This document shows positions 1 through 5,989 of a stretch of 6,347 nt of DNA, piece after piece (position 1 is the stretch's first letter; every line of letters begins with the position of its first letter). This DNA comes from Syntrophobacter sp. SbD2. GTDB taxonomy: Bacteria; Desulfobacterota; Syntrophobacteria; Syntrophobacterales; Syntrophobacteraceae. Where the stretch lies: the NCBI GenBank assembly GCA_900290385.1, contig OMSV01000097.1, forward strand, positions 1-6,347. Reading direction: 5' to 3'. Both the position numbers and the translations under genes were made by a program. The notes under the pieces are model-generated. The model was not told the origin of the DNA and ran no database searches. It worked only from the letters and a program-made list of their open reading frames with translations.

Positions 1-116
1 TGAGCGGAGGGCCGAGACTAAAGATAGCTGATTGCGTTCGGGCCTACGGGATCAGTACCAGAAAGCTTGGAGATGACCTGCTTGTTTGCGGCAGATTCTG
101 CGAGCAGCTTTACTGA
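1..116 (+). CDS. ribD: C-terminal end of RibD, riboflavin deaminase/reductase (partial)
   Basis: The frame beginning at base 3 is open from the left edge to TGA at 114-116 and gives 37 residues. They include GISTRKLGDDLLVCGRF, which matches the usual end of the RibD reductase domain, where a G-D-D-hydrophobic strand followed by G-R closes the fold. RibD deaminates and then reduces the pyrimidine made from GTP by GTP cyclohydrolase II; this tail belongs to the NADPH-dependent reductase half. The gene's start and the deaminase half lie outside the window. Its stop is 12 bases before ribE, and the ribE ribosome binding site overlaps that stop, as expected for translationally linked operon genes. 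The call rests on this short tail plus position upstream of ribE, so it is good but not certain. Confidence 0.8.
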   Translation, partial: SGGPRLKIADCVRAYGISTRKLGDDLLVCGRFCEQLY

Positions 117-128
117 GGCTGAAGAATC

Positions 129-791
129 ATGTTTACCGGTCTTATAGAAACCACTGGGACGTTGCAGCGTATGGAGCGTCACGGACTGGACGCACGGATG
201 GTGATTCGTCCCGATTTCCGTATGGAGATTTCCCTTTTGGGTGAAAGTATAGCCGTTGACGGGGCCTGTCTCACCGTGGTTGATTTCAATCAGGACGCTT
301 TCACGGCAGACGTTTCCGCCGAGACGCTGGGATGCACGACCCTGGCCCGTAAAGCCCCCGGGAGCAGGGTTAATCTTGAGAGGGCGCTTCGGCTTGGGGA
401 CCGTCTGGGAGGCCATCTGGTTACTGGACACATTGACGGGATTGCGGTACTGAAAGAGCGCAAGTCCGAGGGCCGCTCGATGAGGCTGTTTTTTGACTCC
501 AGCCGGGAAATTATAAGATACGTTATCGAGAAAGGCTCCATTGCAGTAAATGGAATAAGTCTTACGGTCAACGGGGTTTCAAGTGTTGGTTTCGATGTGA
601 ATATCGTTCCCCATACCGCTTCGATGACCACTGTCGGCGGCCTTCAGATCGGCAGCGAGGTCAATATAGAAACAGACCTGATCGGAAAATACGTGGAAAA
701 GCTGGTTTGCTCGTGGGAAACCAGGTTCGAAAAAGGCGGTATCAAAAATAATATTGATTTGAATTTTTTGAAACAGCACGGGTTTGCGTGA
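129..791 (+). CDS. ribE: Riboflavin synthase (alpha subunit)
   Basis: This cytosolic enzyme dismutates two 6,7-dimethyl-8-ribityllumazine molecules into riboflavin and a pyrimidine that RibH reuses. The 220-residue length fits the family. The protein opens with the hallmark MFTGLIE, whose Phe2 is conserved. It then shows two related beta-barrel halves: SIAVDGACLTV at residues 40-50 (Cys47 aligns with the active-site Cys48 of E. coli) and SIAVNGISLTV at 137-147. His96 and His101 lie in GGHLVTGHIDG, and PHT is at 161-163. NIETDLIGKYVEKL at 179-192 carries the conserved acidic residue, and the tail ends in a short helix with FLKQHGF. ATG is chosen because MFTG is the family N-terminus; GAGG at 115-118 is the likely ribosome binding site. 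The gene is called ribC in E. coli. Nothing looks broken. Confidence 0.97.
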   Translation: MFTGLIETTGTLQRMERHGLDARMVIRPDFRMEISLLGESIAVDGACLTVVDFNQDAFTADVSAETLGCTTLARKAPGSRVNLERALRLGDRLGGHLVTGHIDGIAVLKERKSEGRSMRLFFDSSREIIRYVIEKGSIAVNGISLTVNGVSSVGFDVNIVPHTASMTTVGGLQIGSEVNIETDLIGKYVEKLVCSWETRFEKGGIKNNIDLNFLKQHGFA

Positions 792-809
792 GCCGGACAA
801 CCCGCCAAC

Positions 810-839
810 TTGAAGAGATAATTCGAAATATGTTATATA
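810..839 (+). promoter_or_regulatory. Candidate internal sigma70-type promoter upstream of ribBA
   Basis: TTGAAG at 810-815 and TATATA at 834-839 are separated by 18 bases, and TG at 831-832 gives an extended -10 (TGnTATATA). Initiation would fall near 846, leaving a leader of about 50 bases before ribBA. The segment is locally AT-rich and lies in the longest gap of the window. Seen by pattern only; promoter motifs of this quality also occur by chance. I see no FMN-riboswitch-like element in the gap, which is also short for one. Confidence 0.35.
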
Positions 840-882
840 CGGCCAACAGATTCCCAAATCGCTGAAGCTGACTTTTTCCCAG

Positions 883-890
883 AAGGAGGA
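883..890 (+). promoter_or_regulatory. Strong Shine-Dalgarno site for ribBA
   Basis: AAGGAGGA is a near-perfect match to the anti-Shine-Dalgarno sequence. Its AGGAGG core (884-889) ends 8 bases before ATG at 898. It fixes the ribBA start and is the strongest ribosome binding site in the riboflavin part of the window. Confidence 0.85.
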
Positions 891-897
891 CACTCGG

Positions 898-2127
898 ATG
901 CCTTTGGCAACAATTCCCGAGGCGCTTGAGGATATACGGCAGGGCAAACCGATCATTCTAGTGGATGACGAAGATCGGGAAAATGAGGGAGATCTATGCA
1001 TCGCCGCAGAGAAAGCGACACCGCAGGCCATCAACTTTATGGCTAGATATGGGCGCGGCCTGATCTGCCTTTCCCTTGAGCCTGACTTGGTGGATCGGCT
1101 TGATCTCCCGATGATGGTTGCTAAAAACAAATCGCCTTTTCAAACCGCATTCACCATATCTATCGAGGCGCGAAAAGGGGTGACGACGGGCATAAGCGCA
1201 GCGGACAGGGCGCATACAATTCTCACCGCCATCGCCGGGGATGTGAAGCCCGAAGATTTAGTCAGCCCCGGCCACGTTTTCCCGCTTCGCGCAAAAAAAG
1301 GCGGCGTTCTGTTCAGAACGGGACAGACCGAAGGATCGGTCGATCTTGCCAGGATCGCCGGGATGAAGCCGGCTGGAGTCATCTGCGAAGTTATGAACGA
1401 GGACGGAACCATGTCACGGATGCCTGATCTGGAGGTCTTCGCCGCGGCACATGGACTCAAGATCGTAACAATCGCGAGCCTGATCCAGTACAGAATGCAG
1501 ACCGAAATGTTTGTCCACAGGTCCGCTACGGCCAAGCTGCCGAGTTCGTTCGGAGGGGAATTTAAGATAATAGCTTACACCAACGATATAGACGAATATT
1601 GTCATCTGGCGCTGGTTAAAGGTGAGATCGACCCTGAGGAGGAAATACTTGTGCGAGTCCATTCCGAATGCCTCACGGGCGACGTCTTCGGCTCTCTTCG
1701 GTGCGACTGCGGCTCGCAGCTTCGGGCGGCTTTGACTCAGATCGGGCGCGTTGGAAAAGGCGTGCTGCTCTACATGCGGAACCATGAGGGACGCGGAATA
1801 GGCATCGTAAACAAGATTAAAGCCTATGCCCTTCAGGAACAGGGCTACGATACGGTCGAAGCTAACGAGGCCCTTGGATTTCGGGCCGATCTGCGCGATT
1901 ATGGAATAGGCGCGCAAATGCTCGTCGATCTCGGCATCAAAAAGATGAGACTCATGACAAACAACCCGACCAAAATTGTGGGGCTTCAGGGTTACGGCAT
2001 CACGGTAACCGACAGAGTGCCGATCGAAATTCCGCCAAACGAGTGTAATCGAGAGTACTTGAGCACCAAGTGCTTCAAAATGGGTCATATCTTGAGCTGC
2101 ATATCCGCTGAGGGGGAAGCGTCATGA
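898..2127 (+). CDS. ribBA: Bifunctional DHBP synthase / GTP cyclohydrolase II
   Basis: A fused enzyme feeding both branches of riboflavin synthesis. Residues 1 to about 200 are the RibB domain, making 3,4-dihydroxy-2-butanone 4-phosphate from ribulose 5-phosphate: [10 protein letters not shown] at 23-32 (Glu28 aligns with E. coli metal ligand Glu38), SPGHVFPL with His126, and Glu164 in [19 protein letters not shown]. The His expected in the later GHTE motif is Gln143 here. Residues from about 215 are the RibA domain, opening the GTP ring: zinc ligands Cys258, Cys269 and Cys271 in [19 protein letters not shown], the [10 protein letters not shown] loop at 293-302, Asp331 and Arg333 (E. coli Asp126/Arg128 positions), and TNNPTK. 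The length of 409 residues is normal for RibBA. The stop overlaps the ribH start by four bases (ATGA), implying coupled translation. Confidence 0.97.
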   Translation: MPLATIPEALEDIRQGKPIILVDDEDRENEGDLCIAAEKATPQAINFMARYGRGLICLSLEPDLVDRLDLPMMVAKNKSPFQTAFTISIEARKGVTTGISAADRAHTILTAIAGDVKPEDLVSPGHVFPLRAKKGGVLFRTGQTEGSVDLARIAGMKPAGVICEVMNEDGTMSRMPDLEVFAAAHGLKIVTIASLIQYRMQTEMFVHRSATAKLPSSFGGEFKIIAYTNDIDEYCHLALVKGEIDPEEEILVRVHSECLTGDVFGSLRCDCGSQLRAALTQIGRVGKGVLLYMRNHEGRGIGIVNKIKAYALQEQGYDTVEANEALGFRADLRDYGIGAQMLVDLGIKKMRLMTNNPTKIVGLQGYGITVTDRVPIEIPPNECNREYLSTKCFKMGHILSCISAEGEAS

Positions 2128-2591
2128 GAGTTTTCGAAGGGAAATTGCTGGCCGAGGGGTTAAGGTTTGGAATCATCGTCAGCCGATTCAATGACTTTAT
2201 CGGAGAGAGGCTCCTGGGAGGCGCGCTCGACGCCCTCAAAAGGAACGGGGCTGATGAGAAAAATGTCGATGTATTCAAGGTCCCCGGAGCATTCGAAATA
2301 CCTTTGATCGCGAAAAAAGCGGCGGAGAGCGGCAAATATGACGCCGTGATCTGCCTTGGCGCCGTAATCAGGGGAGGGACGCCTCATTTTGATTACGTGG
2401 CGGCGGAGGTCTCTAAGGGGATCGCCAATGTGGCCATCGAAGCCGGTGTCCCAATCAGCTTCGGGGTACTCACCACCGATACGCTGGAGCAGGCGATCGA
2501 GCGGGCCGGAGCAAAGTCCGGCAACAAGGGGTGGGACGCTGCATTTGCCGCCATAGAGATGGCCAATCTTATAAAGCAGATGTCGGCTTGA
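2124..2591 (+). CDS. ribH: 6,7-dimethyl-8-ribityllumazine synthase
   Basis: Condenses the RibB product (dihydroxybutanone phosphate) with the ribitylamino-pyrimidine to give lumazine, the substrate of RibE. Members form pentamers or 60-subunit icosahedral shells. The 155-residue protein shows every family landmark: SRFN at 20-23 with the ring-stacking Phe22, PGAFEIP at 54-60, [16 protein letters not shown] at 77-92 with catalytic His88, and [17 protein letters not shown] with Arg127 followed by Lys135, at the same numbers as in the B. subtilis enzyme. ATG at 2124 overlaps the ribBA stop, and AGGGGGA at 2111-2117 lies 6 bases upstream, so the start is secure. A gap of 88 bases follows before nusB. 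Confidence 0.97.
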   Translation: MRVFEGKLLAEGLRFGIIVSRFNDFIGERLLGGALDALKRNGADEKNVDVFKVPGAFEIPLIAKKAAESGKYDAVICLGAVIRGGTPHFDYVAAEVSKGIANVAIEAGVPISFGVLTTDTLEQAIERAGAKSGNKGWDAAFAAIEMANLIKQMSA

Positions 2592-2679
2592 TTTGTGTTG
2601 CTCGTTTCGCCGCAAGACCAGTATTGAGCGGTTTTACCGAACCTGATTGACGATCAGATTTTCTGAATTGAGTTTTCCA

Positions 2680-3126
2680 ATGGGCCAGCGGCGCAAATCA
2701 AGAGAAATCGCATTGCAGATGCTCTACCAGATGGAGATGACCGGACAGCCTCCGCATGCAGTCGTCGATTTGTACTACGAAATGGCTTCAGACGATGATG
2801 ATAATAAAAATCCCGATCTTGCCAAAGCTGTCCGCCCGTTTGCCGAGCAGCTCCTATACGGCGTTTATGCTCACCGGGACGAACTTGACGGAATGATCGT
2901 CGCGGCCTCGGAACACTGGCGGCTCGAAAGAATGTCGATAATCGACAGGAACGTGCTTCGGATTGCCCTCTATGAAATGCTCTACCGTGCTGAAATCCCT
3001 CCAAAAGTGTCTGTGAACGAAGCGATCGATCTTGGGAAAACATTTGGCAGCCCCGATTCCGGGGCATTTATCAATGGAATACTCGACCACCTTCTGCCGG
3101 AAGTAAGCCGGATTCGTGAAGGGTAG
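2680..3126 (+). CDS. nusB: Transcription antitermination factor NusB
   Basis: NusB binds boxA RNA with NusE (ribosomal protein S10) and supports antitermination, chiefly on rRNA operons. The 148-residue product is close to the usual 130-150. Its all-helical fold begins with the Arg-rich [16 protein letters not shown] at 4-19, the RNA-binding end of the protein. Later come [14 protein letters not shown] at 88-101, [19 protein letters not shown] at 106-124 and FINGILDHL at 130-138, all characteristic. An in-frame TTG at 2647 would add 11 residues but has no ribosome site. ATG at 2680 puts the conserved basic helix at the N-terminus as in other NusB proteins, with only a weak GAG upstream (2670-2672). 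Residues 38-42 are a run of Asp. Location after ribH is a widespread arrangement. Confidence 0.95.
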   Translation: MGQRRKSREIALQMLYQMEMTGQPPHAVVDLYYEMASDDDDNKNPDLAKAVRPFAEQLLYGVYAHRDELDGMIVAASEHWRLERMSIIDRNVLRIALYEMLYRAEIPPKVSVNEAIDLGKTFGSPDSGAFINGILDHLLPEVSRIREG

Positions 3127-3176
3127 TCCGGCGTCTCTTGCGTGTTGTAAAATTGGATCTGCAAAAGAAAGATCAT

Positions 3177-3182
3177 GGGAGG
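3177..3182 (+). promoter_or_regulatory. Shine-Dalgarno site that decides the cooC-like start
   Basis: GGGAGG lies 5 bases before TTG at 3188, which opens directly onto the beta strand preceding the P-loop. The upstream in-frame GTG at 3116 overlaps the end of nusB and would add 24 residues with no resemblance to the family N-terminus. This site is the main reason for preferring TTG. Confidence 0.65.
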
Positions 3183-3187
3183 CTGAT

Positions 3188-3952
3188 TTGGGGTACGCTG
3201 TTGCACTGGGAGGGAAGGGCGGAACAGGCAAGACAACTATAGCGGGTCTTCTCATTCGATACATGCTCAACCATGGGATGAAGCCACTTCTTGCCATAGA
3301 CGCCGATTCCAATTCGAATTTGAATGATGTTCTGGGAGTAGAGCTTGAGGAAACACTGTCGGAAGCGCGCGAAGAAATGAAAACGAGCGTTCCGGTGGGC
3401 ATGACAAAAGATGTATTCATGGAGATGAAGGTCGAACAGGCCCTTGTCGAGGCGGAGGGGTTCGATCTTGTGGCGATGGGCCGTCCGGAAGGCCCCGGCT
3501 GTTATTGTGCGGCAAATAATCTCCTTAGCAGTCTTATCGACCGTCTCATCGGCAACTACCCGTTCATAGTTATTGACAACGAGGCCGGAATGGAGCACTT
3601 CAGCCGTCTTACACAGAAGGATATAGACCTTTTGATCCTGGTGTCGGACCCCAGCAGGAGAGGGCTTTCCGCTGCATGCCGCATAGCCGAACTGGTCAAG
3701 ACTCTGCCAATGCGTGTCTCGCAGGTCATGCTTGTGATAAACCAGGTTCGGGAGGAACCGGCAAGCTGGCCTGAAGAGGTCTACCGTGTTTTTGGAGAGG
3801 GCAAGATCACCTGTTTCCCCGCCGACCCGATGATTTCAAAGTTCGATCTGGAGGGAAAACCTACCGTAATGCTTCCCGATGATACGCTGGTGGTAAGTGC
3901 TGCCGAAAGGCTGTTCGAAAGGATTTTCAGTAACCGGGATAGAGTGGAGTAA
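3188..3952 (+). CDS. cooC: CooC-like nickel-inserting ATPase (CO dehydrogenase maturation)
   Basis: A 254-residue P-loop ATPase of the MinD/CooC type. A deviant Walker [11 protein letters not shown] at 8-17 with signature Lys10 and catalytic-loop Lys15, follows the first strand. DAD at 38-40 and [11 protein letters not shown] at 130-140 are the switch regions of the family. [13 protein letters not shown] at 99-111 holds a Cys-x-Cys pair (Cys105, Cys107), the motif that binds nickel at the dimer interface in studied CooC proteins. These help build the Ni-Fe-S C-cluster of CO dehydrogenase and act in the cytosol as ATP-dependent dimers; AcsF of acetogens is a close relative. TTG is chosen as start because it is preceded by GGGAGG and gives the expected N-terminus. 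No CODH gene is visible here. The family call is firm; the substrate protein and the exact symbol are inferred. Confidence 0.87.
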   Translation: MGYAVALGGKGGTGKTTIAGLLIRYMLNHGMKPLLAIDADSNSNLNDVLGVELEETLSEAREEMKTSVPVGMTKDVFMEMKVEQALVEAEGFDLVAMGRPEGPGCYCAANNLLSSLIDRLIGNYPFIVIDNEAGMEHFSRLTQKDIDLLILVSDPSRRGLSAACRIAELVKTLPMRVSQVMLVINQVREEPASWPEEVYRVFGEGKITCFPADPMISKFDLEGKPTVMLPDDTLVVSAAERLFERIFSNRDRVE

Positions 3953-3972
3953 GTTTTTTTTAACTACGGAGC

Positions 3973-3978
3973 AGGAGG
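3973..3978 (+). promoter_or_regulatory. Shine-Dalgarno site for the IMP cyclohydrolase gene
   Basis: AGGAGG lies 5 bases before ATG at 3984, within a longer purine run. It selects this ATG over upstream in-frame codons that would lie inside the 3' end of the cooC-like gene. A run of eight T (3954-3961) separates it from the preceding stop. Confidence 0.75.
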
Positions 3979-3983
3979 AGAGG

Positions 3984-4586
3984 ATGTTTTCTGTACGCCG
4001 CGCGCTGCTGAGCGTTACGGACAAGACCGGATTGGCCGAATTCGGCAGGGGACTGCGGGAACTCGGCGTGCAATTGCTCTCGACCGGAGGAACAGCCAAG
4101 GTGCTTCGTGATGCCGGAATCGACATAACTGAGGTCTCCGATTATACAGGGTTTCCAGAGATGCTCGACGGCAGGGTCAAGACGCTGCACCCTAAAATTC
4201 ACGGCGGAATACTCGGAATACGTGACAACCAGGCACACGCCTCGACCATGGCTAAGCACGGCATAGAGCCGATCGACATGGTCGTAGTGAATCTCTACGC
4301 GTTCGCAAAGACGGTTGCACGTCCGGGATGCACACTGGAAGAGGCAATCGAAAATATAGATATCGGCGGGCCGACCCTCATCCGTGCGGCAGCTAAGAAT
4401 AACAGGTTCGTGGCGGTGGTCACTGATCCTTCCGATTATCCTGAAGTTTTGAAGGAAATGCAGACGCTCAGAGGCAGTGTATCGACAAAGACGAGCCTGC
4501 GGCTGGCCTGCAAGGCCTTTTGCGCGACCAGCAGCTATGACGCCAATATCTGCGAATACCTCACGGGGATAACAAGCGCAAAATAA
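3984..4586 (+). CDS. purH: Stand-alone IMP cyclohydrolase (PurH N-terminal domain only)
   Basis: Closes the second purine ring, converting FAICAR to IMP, the last step of de novo purine synthesis. The 200 residues match the MGS-like N-terminal domain of bifunctional Pur[13 protein letters not shown] at 6-17, STGGT at 33-37 for phosphate, [18 protein letters not shown] at 60-77, VVNLYAF at 101-107 and [17 protein letters not shown] at 123-139. Arg64, Lys66, Thr67, Tyr105, Asp126 and Lys138 correspond to active-site residues described in vertebrate ATIC. The usual PurH is about 520 residues, with an AICAR transformylase domain after this one. Here the protein stops 14 residues past the SYDANI segment and purD begins 28 bases later, so that domain is absent rather than frameshifted. 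The formylation step must be encoded elsewhere. Ala106 replaces the usual Pro of VVNLYPF. Confidence 0.92.
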   Translation: MFSVRRALLSVTDKTGLAEFGRGLRELGVQLLSTGGTAKVLRDAGIDITEVSDYTGFPEMLDGRVKTLHPKIHGGILGIRDNQAHASTMAKHGIEPIDMVVVNLYAFAKTVARPGCTLEEAIENIDIGGPTLIRAAAKNNRFVAVVTDPSDYPEVLKEMQTLRGSVSTKTSLRLACKAFCATSSYDANICEYLTGITSAK

Positions 4587-4614
4587 CCACGCCACATAAT
4601 TTGAAAGCTCTTTG

Positions 4615-5910
4615 ATGAAAATATTGGTGATAGGTACTGGGGGCAGAGATCACGCAATTGCGTGGAAATTCACTCAAAGTCCGCGAGTCAGCCGGGTTTA
4701 CGTCGCGCATGGAAATGCGGGGATAGCGGAAACAGCCGACTGTGTTAACCTGAAAACCATCGAAGAGATGGCCTGTTTCGCGCAAAAGGAGAAAATCGAC
4801 CTCACGTTCGTGGGCCCCGAGAGGCCCCTTTCGGCGGGAATTGTCGATTTATTCGCATCTTGCGGGCTGCCGATCATCGGTCCGGACAAAAGGGCGAGCA
4901 AGCTGGAGTCCAGCAAGTGTGAAGCCAAGGAGATGATGCGGGAGCTTGGAATTCCGGTCCCGGAATTCGAAAACTTCACCGACCCCGGCAAAGCCCGCGA
5001 CTACATTCGGAGCGTCGGATATCCGGTTGTTGTGAAAGCTGACGGTCTGGCTGCCGGCAAGGGTTCACTGGTCTGCGAATCGGTTCAGGAGGCCGAAGAG
5101 GCCGTGCGCTCAATTATGGAAGAGCGAATATTCGGCGAAGCTGGCGAGCGTGTCGATATAGAAAAACGCCTCTATGGCCGGGAGCTTTCCTTTTTTTGCT
5201 TTACCGACGGCTACACGATAATCCCGATGGTTGCAGCACAGGATTACAAGCGTGCAAGAGAAAACGACGAGGGGAAAAACACCGGGGGAATGGGTTCCTA
5301 TTCGCCCCACCCGTGGCTGGATGATTCTCTTGTAAAAACCATCATGTCGAAGGTAGCCGAGCCACTCATAAGGGGAGTGCGGGAAAAATACGGCATCGTG
5401 TACCGTGGGATCCTGTACCTTGGGCTGATGCTTGTAGAAAACGGGACGGAAGTTAGTCCTTACGTGCTTGAAATAAACATCCGCCTGGGAGATCCCGAAG
5501 CCCAGGTAATACTTCCCCGGCTTAGAACCGATCTGGTGGACGTCAGCGAGGCCATTACAACGGGCAGGCTCGACAGGATAAAGCTGGATTGGGACCCGGA
5601 CTACCGCGTGTGCCTTATTGCCGCGAGCGGCCCCACCAAGGGCAAGAAAGGCTGGTACAAGGGTTATCCGGACCGTTATAAAATCGGTGTGCCTATAGAT
5701 GGAGTGGATCAGATCGACAAGGGATGCCTGGTTTTTCATTCCGGTACGGCAAAGAACGATTTCGGCCAATTAGTTACGACCGGCGGAAGGGTGCTGTGCA
5801 TAGTCAGTTCCGGAAACACTCTTAAGGAAGCAAGGGAAACGGCCCTTTCACAAATTGAAAAGGTCCGCTTCGAGGGAATTTACTATAGAAAGGACATCGG
5901 TCTGGAATAG
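4615..5910 (+). CDS. purD: Phosphoribosylamine-glycine ligase (GAR synthetase)
   Basis: An ATP-grasp enzyme joining glycine to phosphoribosylamine, the second step of purine synthesis. The 431 residues fit the family (about 420-430). Landmarks: MKILVIGTGGRDHAIAWK at 1-18; VGPERPLSAGIVD at 67-79; the ATP-binding VVVKADGLAAGKG at 138-150; MVAAQDYKRA at 205-214; DEGKNTGGMGSYSP at 218-231; the metal-binding strand LEINIRLGDPEAQ at 285-297 with Glu286 and Asn288; and the C-terminal TTGGRVLCIVSSG and YRKDIG. The common form of the metal strand is EFN-R-F-GDPE-T-Q, so it has drifted while keeping the ligands. ATG at 4615 is preferred over the adjacent TTG at 4612, though only a weak GAAAG (4603-4607) precedes it. 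It follows the IMP cyclohydrolase gene by 28 bases, probably in the same transcript. Confidence 0.97.
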   Translation: MKILVIGTGGRDHAIAWKFTQSPRVSRVYVAHGNAGIAETADCVNLKTIEEMACFAQKEKIDLTFVGPERPLSAGIVDLFASCGLPIIGPDKRASKLESSKCEAKEMMRELGIPVPEFENFTDPGKARDYIRSVGYPVVVKADGLAAGKGSLVCESVQEAEEAVRSIMEERIFGEAGERVDIEKRLYGRELSFFCFTDGYTIIPMVAAQDYKRARENDEGKNTGGMGSYSPHPWLDDSLVKTIMSKVAEPLIRGVREKYGIVYRGILYLGLMLVENGTEVSPYVLEINIRLGDPEAQVILPRLRTDLVDVSEAITTGRLDRIKLDWDPDYRVCLIAASGPTKGKKGWYKGYPDRYKIGVPIDGVDQIDKGCLVFHSGTAKNDFGQLVTTGGRVLCIVSSGNTLKEARETALSQIEKVRFEGIYYRKDIGLE

Positions 5911-5911
5911 G

Positions 5912-5926
5912 GGCGGTGGGACCGCC
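5912..5926 (+). other. GC-rich hairpin just after the purD stop
   Basis: GGCGGT (5912-5917) and ACCGCC (5921-5926) form a perfect six-pair stem around a GGG loop, starting two bases past the purD stop. No run of T follows, so it does not look like an intrinsic terminator. It could stabilise or process the message between purD and purQ. Function is inference only. Confidence 0.45.
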
Positions 5927-5975
5927 GGCCGTGGGGTGTAAATCCTGGCTGCGCCTGACCGCGAAGCCACGAAAC

Positions 5976-5980
5976 GGAGG
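5976..5980 (+). promoter_or_regulatory. Shine-Dalgarno site for purQ
   Basis: GGAGG, inside GGAGGGAG, ends 9 bases before TTG at 5990 and 18 bases before the in-frame GTG at 5999. The spacing favours the TTG. No in-frame ATG precedes the conserved N-terminal strand. Confidence 0.65.
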
Positions 5981-5989
5981 GAGTTTCAG

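Noticed and set aside
792..897. Possible FMN riboswitch before ribBA
   Set aside because: The gap is short for an RFN element and I could not find its conserved multi-stem core. If one exists it is more likely upstream of ribD, outside the window.
1414..2088. Long open frame on the - strand, opposite ribBA
   Set aside because: It lies fully opposite a gene with complete family motifs and its translation has no recognisable domain; it is a shadow of the codon bias on the + strand.
2643..2657. CTGAT/ATCAG hairpin followed by ATTTTCT as a terminator between ribH and nusB
   Set aside because: The stem is only five AT-rich pairs and the T run is short and interrupted, too weak to call an intrinsic terminator.
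3148..3153. TAAAAT as a -10 box for a cooC promoter
   Set aside because: No acceptable -35 box lies 15-19 bases upstream, so it is not supported.
3156..3174. GATCT/AGATC inverted repeat just upstream of the cooC ribosome site
   Set aside because: Only five pairs with a nine-base loop; common by chance.
3175..3186. Three-codon mini-ORF (ATG GGA GGC TGA) overlapping the cooC ribosome site
   Set aside because: Too short to support as a leader peptide. It has no ribosome site of its own, and the overlap is explained by the Shine-Dalgarno sequence.
3954..3961. Run of eight T after the cooC-like stop as a terminator tail
   Set aside because: No stable GC-rich stem directly precedes it, and a strong ribosome site for the next gene follows within about 12 bases.
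3984..4586. Truncated purH pseudogene
   Set aside because: The ORF ends at a natural domain boundary, all active-site residues are present, and no remnant of the transformylase domain follows in any frame before purD.
5191..5197. Run of seven T in purD as a frameshift or sequencing-error site
   Set aside because: The purD frame is intact on both sides with conserved motifs throughout, so there is no sign of an indel.
5110..5769. Long open frame on the - strand, opposite purD
   Set aside because: Shadow of purD, with no recognisable motifs and no plausible ribosome site or intergenic context.
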